From Actinomycetota bacterium (GTDB lineage: Bacteria > Actinomycetota > Acidimicrobiia > Acidimicrobiales > AC-35), in NCBI GenBank assembly GCA_005884125.1, contig VAXP01000115.1, forward strand, positions 1-43,062: a DNA stretch of 43,062 bases. The letters run 5' to 3'. The notes beneath the pieces are model-generated. The model did not search any database, had not been told where the DNA came from, and saw nothing but the letters and a program-made list of their open reading frames with translations. This document shows, piece by piece, positions 31,262 through 38,639 of the stretch. The position numbers and the translations under genes were made by a program. Within the stretch, counting starts at the first letter, position 1; each line of letters starts with the position of its first letter.

Positions 31262-33516
31262 GGTTGCGTCCCTCCTTCCGGCGCCGGCGGCGCCTCGGGT
31301 GGAGTTACTGATCCTCCGTCGCCGCCCGCGGCGCTCGGATCGCCGCCCGAGGGGGGTGCCTCCCCGCTGGCGGCACCTGCGGGCACCTGGCCCGAGCCCG
31401 ACGCCTCTCCGCTGGCGGCACCTGCGGGCGCCTCGCCCGAGGCCGACGCCTCTCCGCTGGCCGGAGCCTCTCCGCCGGCGGCCGGCTCGGCGCCCGCTTC
31501 CAGGGCCTGGGGCTCCGGGCCGGCGCCCACCAGGGCCGGCTCCCGGTGCTCGTCGGGGGCGTGGTCCAGGGCCTCCTCCTCGGGATCGGGGGGCTCGGTG
31601 GAGGGCTCCAGCCCCCACGCGTACAGGCCCGTGAACAGGACGATGACGCCCAGGAAGGCGATCACGTAGTTGGTCACGTCGTCCCGGCCGTAGATCATCC
31701 CGAAGCCGATGATGGGCAGACCCGTGGCCGCCACCAGGGGCCAATACGACGGCGAAGGCAGGTGGACGTGCTCGCCCCTGGCGTCCCCGTACTCGGTGGC
31801 TATCTGCTCGCCGGAGGCGCCCGGGCGGGGCATGAGCCGGCCGTCCTCGTCCTCGTCGTACTTGCGGTGCCAGAACTCGTCCAGGGAGTGGACCGTCGGG
31901 ATCTTGGCGAAGTTGTACGCCGGCGGGGGCGAGAGGGTCATCCACTCCAGGTTGCGGGCGTCCCACGGGTCAGTGGGCGACTTCTCGCCCCTCCTGGTCG
32001 TGATCCAGACGTTGTAGATGAACACCAGCGTGGCCAGGGCGATGACCATCGAGCCCATGGTGGCCACCGCGTTCCAGAACCCGAACCCGTTGGCCTTGTC
32101 GTAGGTGTAGATGCGCCGGGGCATGCCCTGGAGCCCGAGGAGGTGCATGGGCCCGAAGGTCAGGTTGAACCCGATGAAGGTGAGCCAGAAGTGCAGCTTG
32201 CCCAACCCCTCGTGCAGAACCCTGCCGAAGATCTTGGGCCACCAGAAGTAGAGGGCGCCGAAGAGGCCGAACATGGAGCCGCCGAAGAGCACGTAGTGGA
32301 AGTGGGCCACCACGTAGTAGGTGTCGGTCTGCTGCCGGTCGTGAGGGGATACGGCGTGCGTCACCCCCGACAGGCCGCCGATGGTGAACATGGCCACCAG
32401 CCCGATGGCGAACAGGCATGCCGTGCGGAACCGGATCGACCCCCCCCACATGGTGCCCAGCCAGTTGAAGATCTTCACCCCGGTGGGGACGGCGATGAAC
32501 ATGGTGGACAGCGAGAAGGCCGAGACGGCCACCGGCCCGAGTCCCACCGAGAACATGTGGTGCACCCACACGCCCCAGCCCATGAAGCCGATGGCGATGC
32601 CCGAGAACACCATCACCGGATAGCCGAACAGGGGCTTGCGGCAGAAGACGGGAAGGATCTCCGAGACGACCCCGAAGGCGGGAAGGATGAGGATGTAGAC
32701 CTCGGGATGGCCGAACAACCAGAAGAGGTGCTGCCAGAGGACCGGATCACCCCCCGCGGCGGGGTCGAAGAAGTGGGACCCGAAGTTGCGGTCGAACATG
32801 AGCAGGAACAGGGCGATGGTGATCACGGGCATGGCGAAGAGCAGGAGGAACTGGGAGACCAGCACCATCCAGGAGAAGATCGGCATGCGCATGAGCGTCA
32901 TGCCCGGCGCTCGCAGGTTGAGCATGGTGACGATGAGGTTCACCGCGCTCACGGTGGAGGCGATGCCGGTGATGAGCAGGCCGAAGACCCAGAAGTCGAT
33001 GTTGTGGCCCGGGTTGAAGGTCAGGCTGGTGTTGGGGGCATAGCCGAACCACCCGCCGTTGGGTGCCCCGCCCAGGAAGAAGCTTGAGTAGAGGAGGAGC
33101 CCTCCCATGAGGAAGGCCCAGTAGCTGAAGGCGTTCAATCGGGGAAAGGCCACGTCTCGAGCACCCAGCTGGAGGGGCATGATGAAGTTGGCGAAGGCGG
33201 CCGACAACGGCATGATGACCAGGAAGATCATGGTCGTGCCGTGCATGGTGAACAGCTGGTTGTAGGCGTCGGCCGACAGGACCTTGCCGTTGGGCTGGGC
33301 CAGCTGGATCCGAATGAGCAGGGCCTCGACCCCTCCGACGAGGAAAAACAGCAGAGCGGTGGCGCCGTAGAGGATCCCGATGCGCTTGTGGTCGATGGTC
33401 GTGAGCCATCCGACGAACCCCTTGGTCGTCCTGGGCCGCTTCAGCAGGGGCGGCTCCCGCGGCGCCTGGGGCGACTCGGGGGGGGCGGCGGCGACGGGCT
33501 CGAGCGTGGTGGTCAT
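31258..33516 (-). CDS. ctaD: Cytochrome c oxidase subunit I (aa3/caa3 type)
   Basis: This is the catalytic, proton-pumping subunit (752 aa). All metal ligands are present: low-spin heme His92 (LFTMHGTTMIF), CuB His270 with cross-linking Tyr274 (WLFGHPEVYILILP), CuB His319-His320 (GVWVHHMFSVG), and heme a3 His405 and heme a His407 (VVAHFHYVLFG). K/D-channel segments look normal (MPLQLGARDVAFPRLN). After the usual end, two extra helices (YWPLVAATGLPIIGFGMIYG, VIAFLGVIVLFTGLYAWGLE) and a 115-residue acidic Ala/Gly/Pro-rich tail with 15-residue repeats are appended. ATG 33516 follows GGAGG by 6 nt. Its stop overlaps the ctaE start. Confidence 0.95.
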   Translation of the reverse strand: MTTTLEPVAAAPPESPQAPREPPLLKRPRTTKGFVGWLTTIDHKRIGILYGATALLFFLVGGVEALLIRIQLAQPNGKVLSADAYNQLFTMHGTTMIFLVIMPLSAAFANFIMPLQLGARDVAFPRLNAFSYWAFLMGGLLLYSSFFLGGAPNGGWFGYAPNTSLTFNPGHNIDFWVFGLLITGIASTVSAVNLIVTMLNLRAPGMTLMRMPIFSWMVLVSQFLLLFAMPVITIALFLLMFDRNFGSHFFDPAAGGDPVLWQHLFWLFGHPEVYILILPAFGVVSEILPVFCRKPLFGYPVMVFSGIAIGFMGWGVWVHHMFSVGLGPVAVSAFSLSTMFIAVPTGVKIFNWLGTMWGGSIRFRTACLFAIGLVAMFTIGGLSGVTHAVSPHDRQQTDTYYVVAHFHYVLFGGSMFGLFGALYFWWPKIFGRVLHEGLGKLHFWLTFIGFNLTFGPMHLLGLQGMPRRIYTYDKANGFGFWNAVATMGSMVIALATLVFIYNVWITTRRGEKSPTDPWDARNLEWMTLSPPPAYNFAKIPTVHSLDEFWHRKYDEDEDGRLMPRPGASGEQIATEYGDARGEHVHLPSPSYWPLVAATGLPIIGFGMIYGRDDVTNYVIAFLGVIVLFTGLYAWGLEPSTEPPDPEEEALDHAPDEHREPALVGAGPEPQALEAGAEPAAGGEAPASGEASASGEAPAGAASGEASGSGQVPAGAASGEAPPSGGDPSAAGGDGGSVTPPEAPPAPEGGTQP
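31358..31483. repeat. 45-bp tandem repeat in the 3' end of ctaD
   Basis: Two nearly identical 45-bp units (31358-31402 and 31403-31447) and a partial third (from 31448) encode 15-residue Ala/Gly/Ser/Glu/Pro repeats (units like APAGAASGEASGSGQ) in the C-terminal tail of subunit I. The copies keep frame, so the tail is likely a flexible spacer that expands and contracts by slippage. Confidence 0.8.
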
Positions 33517-33565
33517 CGGCACCCTCCGGCAGGTGTCGGCAGGCGGACGAGGGAGTGGACGGCGG

Positions 33566-34657
33566 TCATTGCAGCGTGTCCAGGAAGGCGACGAGCTTGG
33601 TTATCTCGTCCTCGCTCAGGTTCAGGTTGGGCATGTCGGCGCCCGGCTTCTCGGCGGGAGGGTCGCGCAGCCACCGCCGCAGGTTGTTGTCGTTCATGTC
33701 CAGGATCGACCCCGCGAACACACTGCGCTGGCGCAGGTGGGTGAGGTCGGGTCCGAGCGTGCCCGCGCTGTAGCCCTCGACCGAGTGACAGCCTGAGCAG
33801 CCCTTCTGCCTGAAGAGCGTGGCTCCGGCGGCGGCATCGGGGTTGGCCTCGGGGTCGGGAGTCACGAAGGTGGTGCCGTTGGTGGTGTTGGCCGCGACCC
33901 ATCTCTCGAAGTCGCCCCGGGCGTGGGCCACCACGCGGAGGCGCATGTTGGCGTGGGACAGGCCGCAGAACTCGGCGCACTGTCCGTAGTAGGTACCCGG
34001 GTGATCGGCCTGGATGGTCATGTGGTTGATCCGGTTGGGGATGGCGTAGATCTTTCCCGACAGCTTCGGGGGCCAGAAGTTGTGGATCACGTCGATCGAT
34101 GTGAGGGAGATGTCGATGGGCTGGTCCACCGGTATGTGGAGCTCGTTGGCGGTGACCACGTGCAGGCCCGGGTAGTCGTACTCCCACCACCAGCGATGGC
34201 CGGTGACGTTGACGTGCACGACCCCGGGACCGGTCGGGCGCCTGCTGACGTCGAAGATCGTCTTCACCGTGAACAGGCCCACCACGGCCAGCATGAGGGC
34301 GGGGAGGATCGTCCAGGTGGTCTCCAGGCGGGTGTTGCCGTGGACCTGGCGGGGCCGGTCCTCGTCCGACCGGGCCCGGAAGCGGATCACGGCCACGACG
34401 ATCAGCGCCTCGACCAGCACGAACACGAAGGCGGCCGCGCCGAACACGGGCGTGATCAGGTGGTGGAGCTTGCGGGCGACCGGCCCCTGCGGGTCGAGGG
34501 CATCCTGGCGCAGCTTGGTGTGGGAGCAGGACGCCAGAACGACGGTGGCGGCCAGGGCCATGACCGCGGTCAGCGGGCGGCGGCCCGACCTCGGGCGCCG
34601 AGGGCACCCGACCGGGGGCGTCCCGCTGGCCCGTCCGCTCGCGCTGGGATCGCTCAT
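33566..34657 (-). CDS. ctaC: Cytochrome c oxidase subunit II with fused cytochrome c domain (caa3 type)
   Basis: The 363-residue protein is a lipoprotein by its N-terminus (ALAATVVLASCSH, lipobox LASC), with two membrane helices (FGAAAFVFVLVEALIVVAVI and TTWTILPALMLAVVGLFTV). The CuA domain has HRWWWEYDYPG, the His in IDVIHNFWPPKLSGK and the binuclear copper site CAEFCGLSHANM (Cys, Cys, His, Met). A fused class I cytochrome c follows with CSGCH heme binding and a Met ligand in PGADMPNLNLSEDE. It accepts electrons from the cytochrome bc side and passes them to subunit I. ATG 34657 is preferred over the longer frame. It is first in the operon. Confidence 0.95.
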   Translation of the reverse strand: MSDPSASGRASGTPPVGCPRRPRSGRRPLTAVMALAATVVLASCSHTKLRQDALDPQGPVARKLHHLITPVFGAAAFVFVLVEALIVVAVIRFRARSDEDRPRQVHGNTRLETTWTILPALMLAVVGLFTVKTIFDVSRRPTGPGVVHVNVTGHRWWWEYDYPGLHVVTANELHIPVDQPIDISLTSIDVIHNFWPPKLSGKIYAIPNRINHMTIQADHPGTYYGQCAEFCGLSHANMRLRVVAHARGDFERWVAANTTNGTTFVTPDPEANPDAAAGATLFRQKGCSGCHSVEGYSAGTLGPDLTHLRQRSVFAGSILDMNDNNLRRWLRDPPAEKPGADMPNLNLSEDEITKLVAFLDTLQ

Positions 34658-34758
34658 GGGAATGGCCGTCGCATGTCTCGATCGGGCAGGCGCCGCCCCG
34701 CGGCCCCGCCCACCACGCTGGACGGGCCAGAGCATTCCCCACCCCGGCCGGGCGCGGC

Positions 34759-34790
34759 AAAAGGGGCCGGCCCCGCCGGGCGCAAGCCCG
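34759..34790 (-). terminator. Candidate terminator after the tlpA-like gene
   Basis: On the minus strand, directly after the TlpA-like stop at 34791, come GGGCTTGCGCCC and then GGGGCCGGCCCC followed by TTTT (34762-34759). GC-rich stems with a short T-run could end the ctaB-to-tlpA transcript before the ctaC operon begins 101 bp further on. The main stem is only 4 bp with a CCGG loop, so this is tentative. Confidence 0.4.
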
Positions 34791-35381
34791 TCACCGGGCG
34801 CCCAGCCGGGCCAGCCAGCCGTTCAGCCTTCCGGTGCCGAGTCCCCCCATCACGGTGCCCAGCACCCGGCCGTCGGCGGCCACGAACACCGTCGAGGGCA
34901 TTCCCCGGAGCCCGAACCGGCCCGCCACCGACGCGTCGGGATCGGCCGCGGCCGGGTAGGCGACGCCGGCGTGGTCGAGCATGGCCAGGGCCCCGCTGCG
35001 GGAGTCGCGCACGGCCACGCCGAGGAAGGCGACCCGGCCCCCGGCGCCCCGCTCGGCAGCGGCCAGCACGGGCAGCTCCCGCCGGCAGGGGTCGCACCAG
35101 GAGGCGAAGAAGCTGACGACCGTGGGTCGCCCGGGCGGCACCAGCAGCCCGACGCGCCCGTCGGGCCGGCGCAGGTCGCCGGCCGAGAACGACGGAGCCA
35201 GGGTCGGGCCCGCGGCGCTGCGCCCGGCCGCGCTTCCGCCTGACGTCGCCGGGCTGCGCCCGAGGACCAGGGGCAGGGCCACGGCCGACAACCCCGCGAA
35301 GGCGACAGTCAGCGCCAGGCGGCGGGTCCTGGGCCCGCGGGAGCGAACGGCAAGGGCGTGGGGCGCGGCCACGTCAACCAC
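34791..35381 (-). CDS. TlpA/ResA-like membrane-anchored thioredoxin-fold protein
   Basis: The 196-residue protein has an N-terminal anchor (RRLALTVAFAGLSAVALPLV), a short linker and a thioredoxin-like domain with the redox motif FFASWCDPCRRELPVLAAAE. The family cis-Pro region is GMPSTVFVAADGRVLGTV. TlpA/ResA proteins reduce extracytoplasmic disulfides, notably for cytochrome c maturation and CuA-site assembly in oxidase subunit II. Position fits such a role: it is last in the ctaB-ctaD2-COX3-like-cupredoxin unit and just before ctaC. GTG 35381 overlaps the upstream stop by 8 nt. Confidence 0.88.
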   Translation of the reverse strand: MVDVAAPHALAVRSRGPRTRRLALTVAFAGLSAVALPLVLGRSPATSGGSAAGRSAAGPTLAPSFSAGDLRRPDGRVGLLVPPGRPTVVSFFASWCDPCRRELPVLAAAERGAGGRVAFLGVAVRDSRSGALAMLDHAGVAYPAAADPDASVAGRFGLRGMPSTVFVAADGRVLGTVMGGLGTGRLNGWLARLGAR

Positions 35382-36387
35382 TGACGATCAGCGTCCCTCG
35401 CATGTTGGCGTGGAAGTCGCACGCGAACAGGTACGTGCCCGCGGGCGGAGGCGGGGGGTGATAGGTGATCTGGCCCCGGTCTATGGGCTGGCCGTTGAAC
35501 AGAGGCCGGCCCTGGCCTCCGTCCGGGGTCTGGGCGTAGAAGGCCACGTTGTGGAAGGTGCCCGTGTCACGATTGCGGAAGACGACCACCTCGCCCCGCG
35601 CCAGGGTCATCTCGGTGAGGTCGAACTTGATGTTGCGGGCCGTGATGCGAACGGTCCCGGGCCCACCGGGGACCTTCTCGATCCGGCGCTCGCCCCTGGT
35701 GGCACCGGCGATGCCGGCGCCCCCGACGGACAGCACGGCCATGACGACCAGGGCGGTCAGCGCCGAGCGGCCCAGCCCGGGCCTCGACGCCAGGACGAAG
35801 AAGGCCACCAGGAGGCTCACGGCCAGGACGAGGGCCACGCCCACGGCCGCCTTCTCGGGCACGGTGAGCAGGATGCGGGACACGCCGATGGCGATGGAGG
35901 CGGCCAGGGCGAGCATGGCGAAGGGGAGGGCGGACGGGACCAGGAGGCGGTAGCGGACCCGCTCCCGCACCCGGGGGGTCCAGCTCGGGTGCTCACGCCA
36001 GGACTGGCCGAACCACCCCGCGGCGCCGACCCCGGTCACGACCAGGGCCAGGATCATGATCACCGCGCCCGTGGCCGCGCCCACAGCGCCCAGCCCCAGC
36101 CCCATGGCGCACAAACCGGGGAACATGCTGCCCTGGGCCGGGACCCCCGGCGTCGACGCGCTGGCCGAGGGCGGCGGCGCGTCGGCCGGCACGGCCGGGG
36201 CCGCGTCCCGGCCCGCCAGAGCGGCCACGGCCACCGCCACGCCCGCAGCCACCAGACCCTGGGCGACCAGCAGCACCGTCCCCGAGCTCTCGCCCACGGC
36301 GATCTCGAAGCCGAGCCCGATGGCGATCCCCAGCCCGGCCACCACGGCGAAGACCTTTGTGGCGGGGTTCAGCAGCGTGCTCGGCAC
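35374..36387 (-). CDS. Polytopic membrane protein with C-terminal type 1 copper (cupredoxin) domain
   Basis: The 337-residue protein has about seven or eight hydrophobic segments (for example FAVVAGLGIAIGLGFEIAVG, LCAMGLGLGAVGAATGAVIM, FAMLALAASIAIGVSRILL, VGVALVLAVSLLVAFFVLAS). A C-terminal extracytoplasmic cupredoxin domain follows, from about residue 235. The copper ligands are visible: His in TGTFHNVAFYAQTPDG and Cys, His, Met in YLFACDFHANMRGTLIV (C-x2-H-x2-M), a blue-copper set. Such domains shuttle single electrons. Its place 12 nt after the COX3-like stop suggests it serves the ctaD2 module. I do not recognise a named family for the full-length protein. Confidence 0.8.
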   Translation of the reverse strand: MPSTLLNPATKVFAVVAGLGIAIGLGFEIAVGESSGTVLLVAQGLVAAGVAVAVAALAGRDAAPAVPADAPPPSASASTPGVPAQGSMFPGLCAMGLGLGAVGAATGAVIMILALVVTGVGAAGWFGQSWREHPSWTPRVRERVRYRLLVPSALPFAMLALAASIAIGVSRILLTVPEKAAVGVALVLAVSLLVAFFVLASRPGLGRSALTALVVMAVLSVGGAGIAGATRGERRIEKVPGGPGTVRITARNIKFDLTEMTLARGEVVVFRNRDTGTFHNVAFYAQTPDGGQGRPLFNGQPIDRGQITYHPPPPPAGTYLFACDFHANMRGTLIVSG

Positions 36388-36399
36388 CGCGCTCCCTCG

Positions 36400-36990
36400 C
36401 TACTTGACGATCGGGTAGAGCGTGAGGGCGACCAGGACCCACGCCACGACGACGAACTCCCAGTACCACCCCACCACCCGCACCGGCTCGGGCTCGGACC
36501 CGCTGGCCTGCCCGCCCAGGACGCGGAGCAGGGCGCCGAGCAGGAAGAGGATGCCGACGCCGGCGTTGATGCCGGCCAGGATCACCATGGCGTAGAAGAC
36601 CGTGCCATAGGGGGTGGCCACCCCGAAGCCGAGTCGCGACACCAGGTACCAGTCGAGGTCGACGAAGGCGATGCCCATGCCGATGGTCAGGCCCAGGGCG
36701 GCGATGGCCTGCCTGCGCTCGTCCCTGCGCACCGCGGACCAGGCCCACTCCACCAGGGGCGCGGACAGGACCAGGGTGAAGGTGGTCATCACGCCCAGGT
36801 AGTTGTCGAGCTTGACCCCCTTGGGGGGCAGCGACTGGTAGTGGGCCAGGGCGCGGTAGGCGGCGATGAGGGCGGCGAAGGCCATCATCCCGCCCAGGGC
36901 CAGGATGAGCACGGCCAGGGTGGCCACGTTGCGGGGCCGGCTGGGGGCGCCCGACGGCAGGGCCGGGGTCGCCGCAGTGGTCGCTGTCAC
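36400..36990 (-). CDS. Divergent cytochrome c oxidase subunit III-like protein
   Basis: This 196-residue, five-helix protein resembles COX3 in length and in pattern: VLILALGGMMAFAALIAAYR, LGVMTTFTLVLSAPLVEWAW, AIAALGLTIGMGIAFVDLDW and the final VVGWYWEFVVVAWVLVALTL. The conserved FHGxHV helix is AMVILAGINAGVGILFLLGA here, with both His gone, and YWHFVD is YWEFVV. It is therefore a COX3 paralogue that has drifted along with its neighbouring subunit I. GTG 36990 overlaps the ctaD2 stop as GTGA. It probably forms a complex with the ctaD2 product. Confidence 0.8.
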   Translation of the reverse strand: MTATTAATPALPSGAPSRPRNVATLAVLILALGGMMAFAALIAAYRALAHYQSLPPKGVKLDNYLGVMTTFTLVLSAPLVEWAWSAVRRDERRQAIAALGLTIGMGIAFVDLDWYLVSRLGFGVATPYGTVFYAMVILAGINAGVGILFLLGALLRVLGGQASGSEPEPVRVVGWYWEFVVVAWVLVALTLYPIVK

Positions 36991-38639
36991 GCCGCTCCTC
37001 CGGCCGGGCCGGCCTGGGCCGCCCGCAGGTCGGCCAGGGGCTGGGCGGAGCGGATCTCGGGCAGGGCGTCGAAGTTGGCCGGCGGGGGCGGGGAGGTGGT
37101 GGCCCACTCCAGGGTCATGCCCTGGTAGGGGTCGCCCGGCGCGTCGGACCGGCGCCAGGCCGCCGCCAGCGACGACAGGGCGAAGAGCAGCATCCCCAGC
37201 AGGACCATGCCCCCCCCGGCCGCGGCCAGGCCGTGCAGGGCGCGCAGGCTGTGCCTGGCATAGCTGTCCACGTGCCAGGGCATGTGCCGGTAGCCCAACA
37301 CGTACTCGGCCACGCCGACCACGGCGAAGCCGCCCAGCACCAGCAGGAGCTGGAGCACCCCCAGCGCCGTCGACAGCCGCCGGCCGAACAGCTTCGGGGC
37401 CCAGTGGTGCACCGCACCCAGGGCCAGGAGGGTGGGCGCCCCGAAGAGGACCACGTGGAGCTGACCCGTCGACCAGGCCGTGCCCGCCCGCACGCGCGCC
37501 GCGGGGGCGATGATGGCCGCACCCGCACCCAGGGCCAGCAGCAACACCGCACCGGCGAGTGGCCCCCCCCGCCCGCTCGCCAACCACAGCAGGACCGACA
37601 CGGCCACCGGTCCGGCCGTGAGCGCCGTCAGCCACGTGGAGGTGGGCAGCACCACCGCCGCGCTGGCGCGTCCCGGACCAGCGGCCCAGACGGCGAAGCT
37701 GAGTCCGGCGAAGGCGATCAGGGCGGCCCGGGCGGTGGTGAGGTCGACCAGAGGCCGCCGGAAGTGGGTGGAGACGATGTCGCCCGCCGCGCCCAGGCCC
37801 GGGAGGAGGAGGACGAAGGCCTCGGGGCGCCCGAACAGCCAGATGGTGTGCTGCCACACGGCCACCCCCGCCTTGTTCGAGGGCGAGAAGAAGGTGCCCC
37901 CGTAGCGCTGGTCGAGGTAGAGCAGGGTGAGGCCGCCCAGGAACACGGGCGTTGCCAGCACCACGACCGAGCTGGTGGCGAAGCTGGCCCAGCTGAACAG
38001 GGGCACCCGGGCCAGCGTCATGCCCGGGGCCCGGAGCTTGAGCATGGTCACGATCAGGTCGCCTGAGGCGAGGACGGAGGCCAGCCCCACCAGGAAGAGC
38101 CCGCCGATCCACAAGCTGGTCGCGGCCCGGTCGGCCCGGCTCAGGCCCTGCACGGCCGCCCAGGGCTGGCTCAGGGTTATGCCCCCGTGGGAGGGGGTTC
38201 CGGCCAGGTAGCTGGCCAGGAACACGACCCCGCCCACGACGTACAGCCAGGTGGCGAAGGCGTGGAGCCGGGGAAGGGCGAGCCGGGCCGTCCCGATCTG
38301 CAGGGGGAGGATGTAGGTGGCCAGCCCCAGCCAGAAGGGCCCCAGGAACAGGACGGCGGTGGCGGTGGCGTGGAGGGAGAGGAGCTCGCCGTAGCGGCTC
38401 CCGACCACGTTGGTGTCGGGGGCGGCCAGCTGGGCCTGCAGGAGCTCGCCCATGACGATCCCCAGGATCAGCAGGAGGGTGGAGGTCCCCAACAGCACCA
38501 GCCCCAGCCGCTTGTGGTCGGCGGTGCCGACGGAGCGCGGACCGGCGTCCGGGGCACCACGGACCCCGCCGGGCTGGGCGGCGGGCGCAGACGAGTCCAG
38601 GACCCCGGCCCCTCCCGGCCGGGTCTCGGTGACGGTCAC
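36987..38639 (-). CDS. Heme-copper oxidase subunit I paralogue lacking the binuclear centre
   Basis: The 550-residue protein aligns along its length with ctaD (LRAPGMTLARVPLFSW, VWQHTIWLFG, HHWAPKLFGR, GMTLEWATTSPPPPANFDALP-like end). It keeps the low-spin heme ligands His90 (ELLSLHATATAV) and His395 (QLHVVLFG). The CuB His is Arg271 and the cross-linking Tyr is Phe275 (WLFGRPEAFVLLLP), although Glu273 is kept. The helix VII His pair is Ala320-Gly321 (FAVWAAGP), and the heme a3 His is Gln393. The D-channel Asp region reads LPLQIGTARLALPR. It cannot reduce O2 by the usual mechanism. It may be a one-heme electron-transfer, sensing or structural subunit. GTG 38639 overlaps the ctaB stop. Confidence 0.88.
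   Translation of the reverse strand: MTVTETRPGGAGVLDSSAPAAQPGGVRGAPDAGPRSVGTADHKRLGLVLLGTSTLLLILGIVMGELLQAQLAAPDTNVVGSRYGELLSLHATATAVLFLGPFWLGLATYILPLQIGTARLALPRLHAFATWLYVVGGVVFLASYLAGTPSHGGITLSQPWAAVQGLSRADRAATSLWIGGLFLVGLASVLASGDLIVTMLKLRAPGMTLARVPLFSWASFATSSVVVLATPVFLGGLTLLYLDQRYGGTFFSPSNKAGVAVWQHTIWLFGRPEAFVLLLPGLGAAGDIVSTHFRRPLVDLTTARAALIAFAGLSFAVWAAGPGRASAAVVLPTSTWLTALTAGPVAVSVLLWLASGRGGPLAGAVLLLALGAGAAIIAPAARVRAGTAWSTGQLHVVLFGAPTLLALGAVHHWAPKLFGRRLSTALGVLQLLLVLGGFAVVGVAEYVLGYRHMPWHVDSYARHSLRALHGLAAAGGGMVLLGMLLFALSSLAAAWRRSDAPGDPYQGMTLEWATTSPPPPANFDALPEIRSAQPLADLRAAQAGPAGGAA

Noticed and set aside
31546-33087. Long plus-strand frame antisense to ctaD
   Set aside because: It is His/Glu/Asp/Gly-rich as expected for the complement of a membrane protein gene. 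ctaD is unambiguous.
36987-38639. Interpretation of the subunit I paralogue as a nitric oxide reductase or cbb3-type oxidase
   Set aside because: Those enzymes still need three His for FeB or CuB and a high-spin heme His. All four are absent here, and the sequence follows the aa3-type ctaD pattern.
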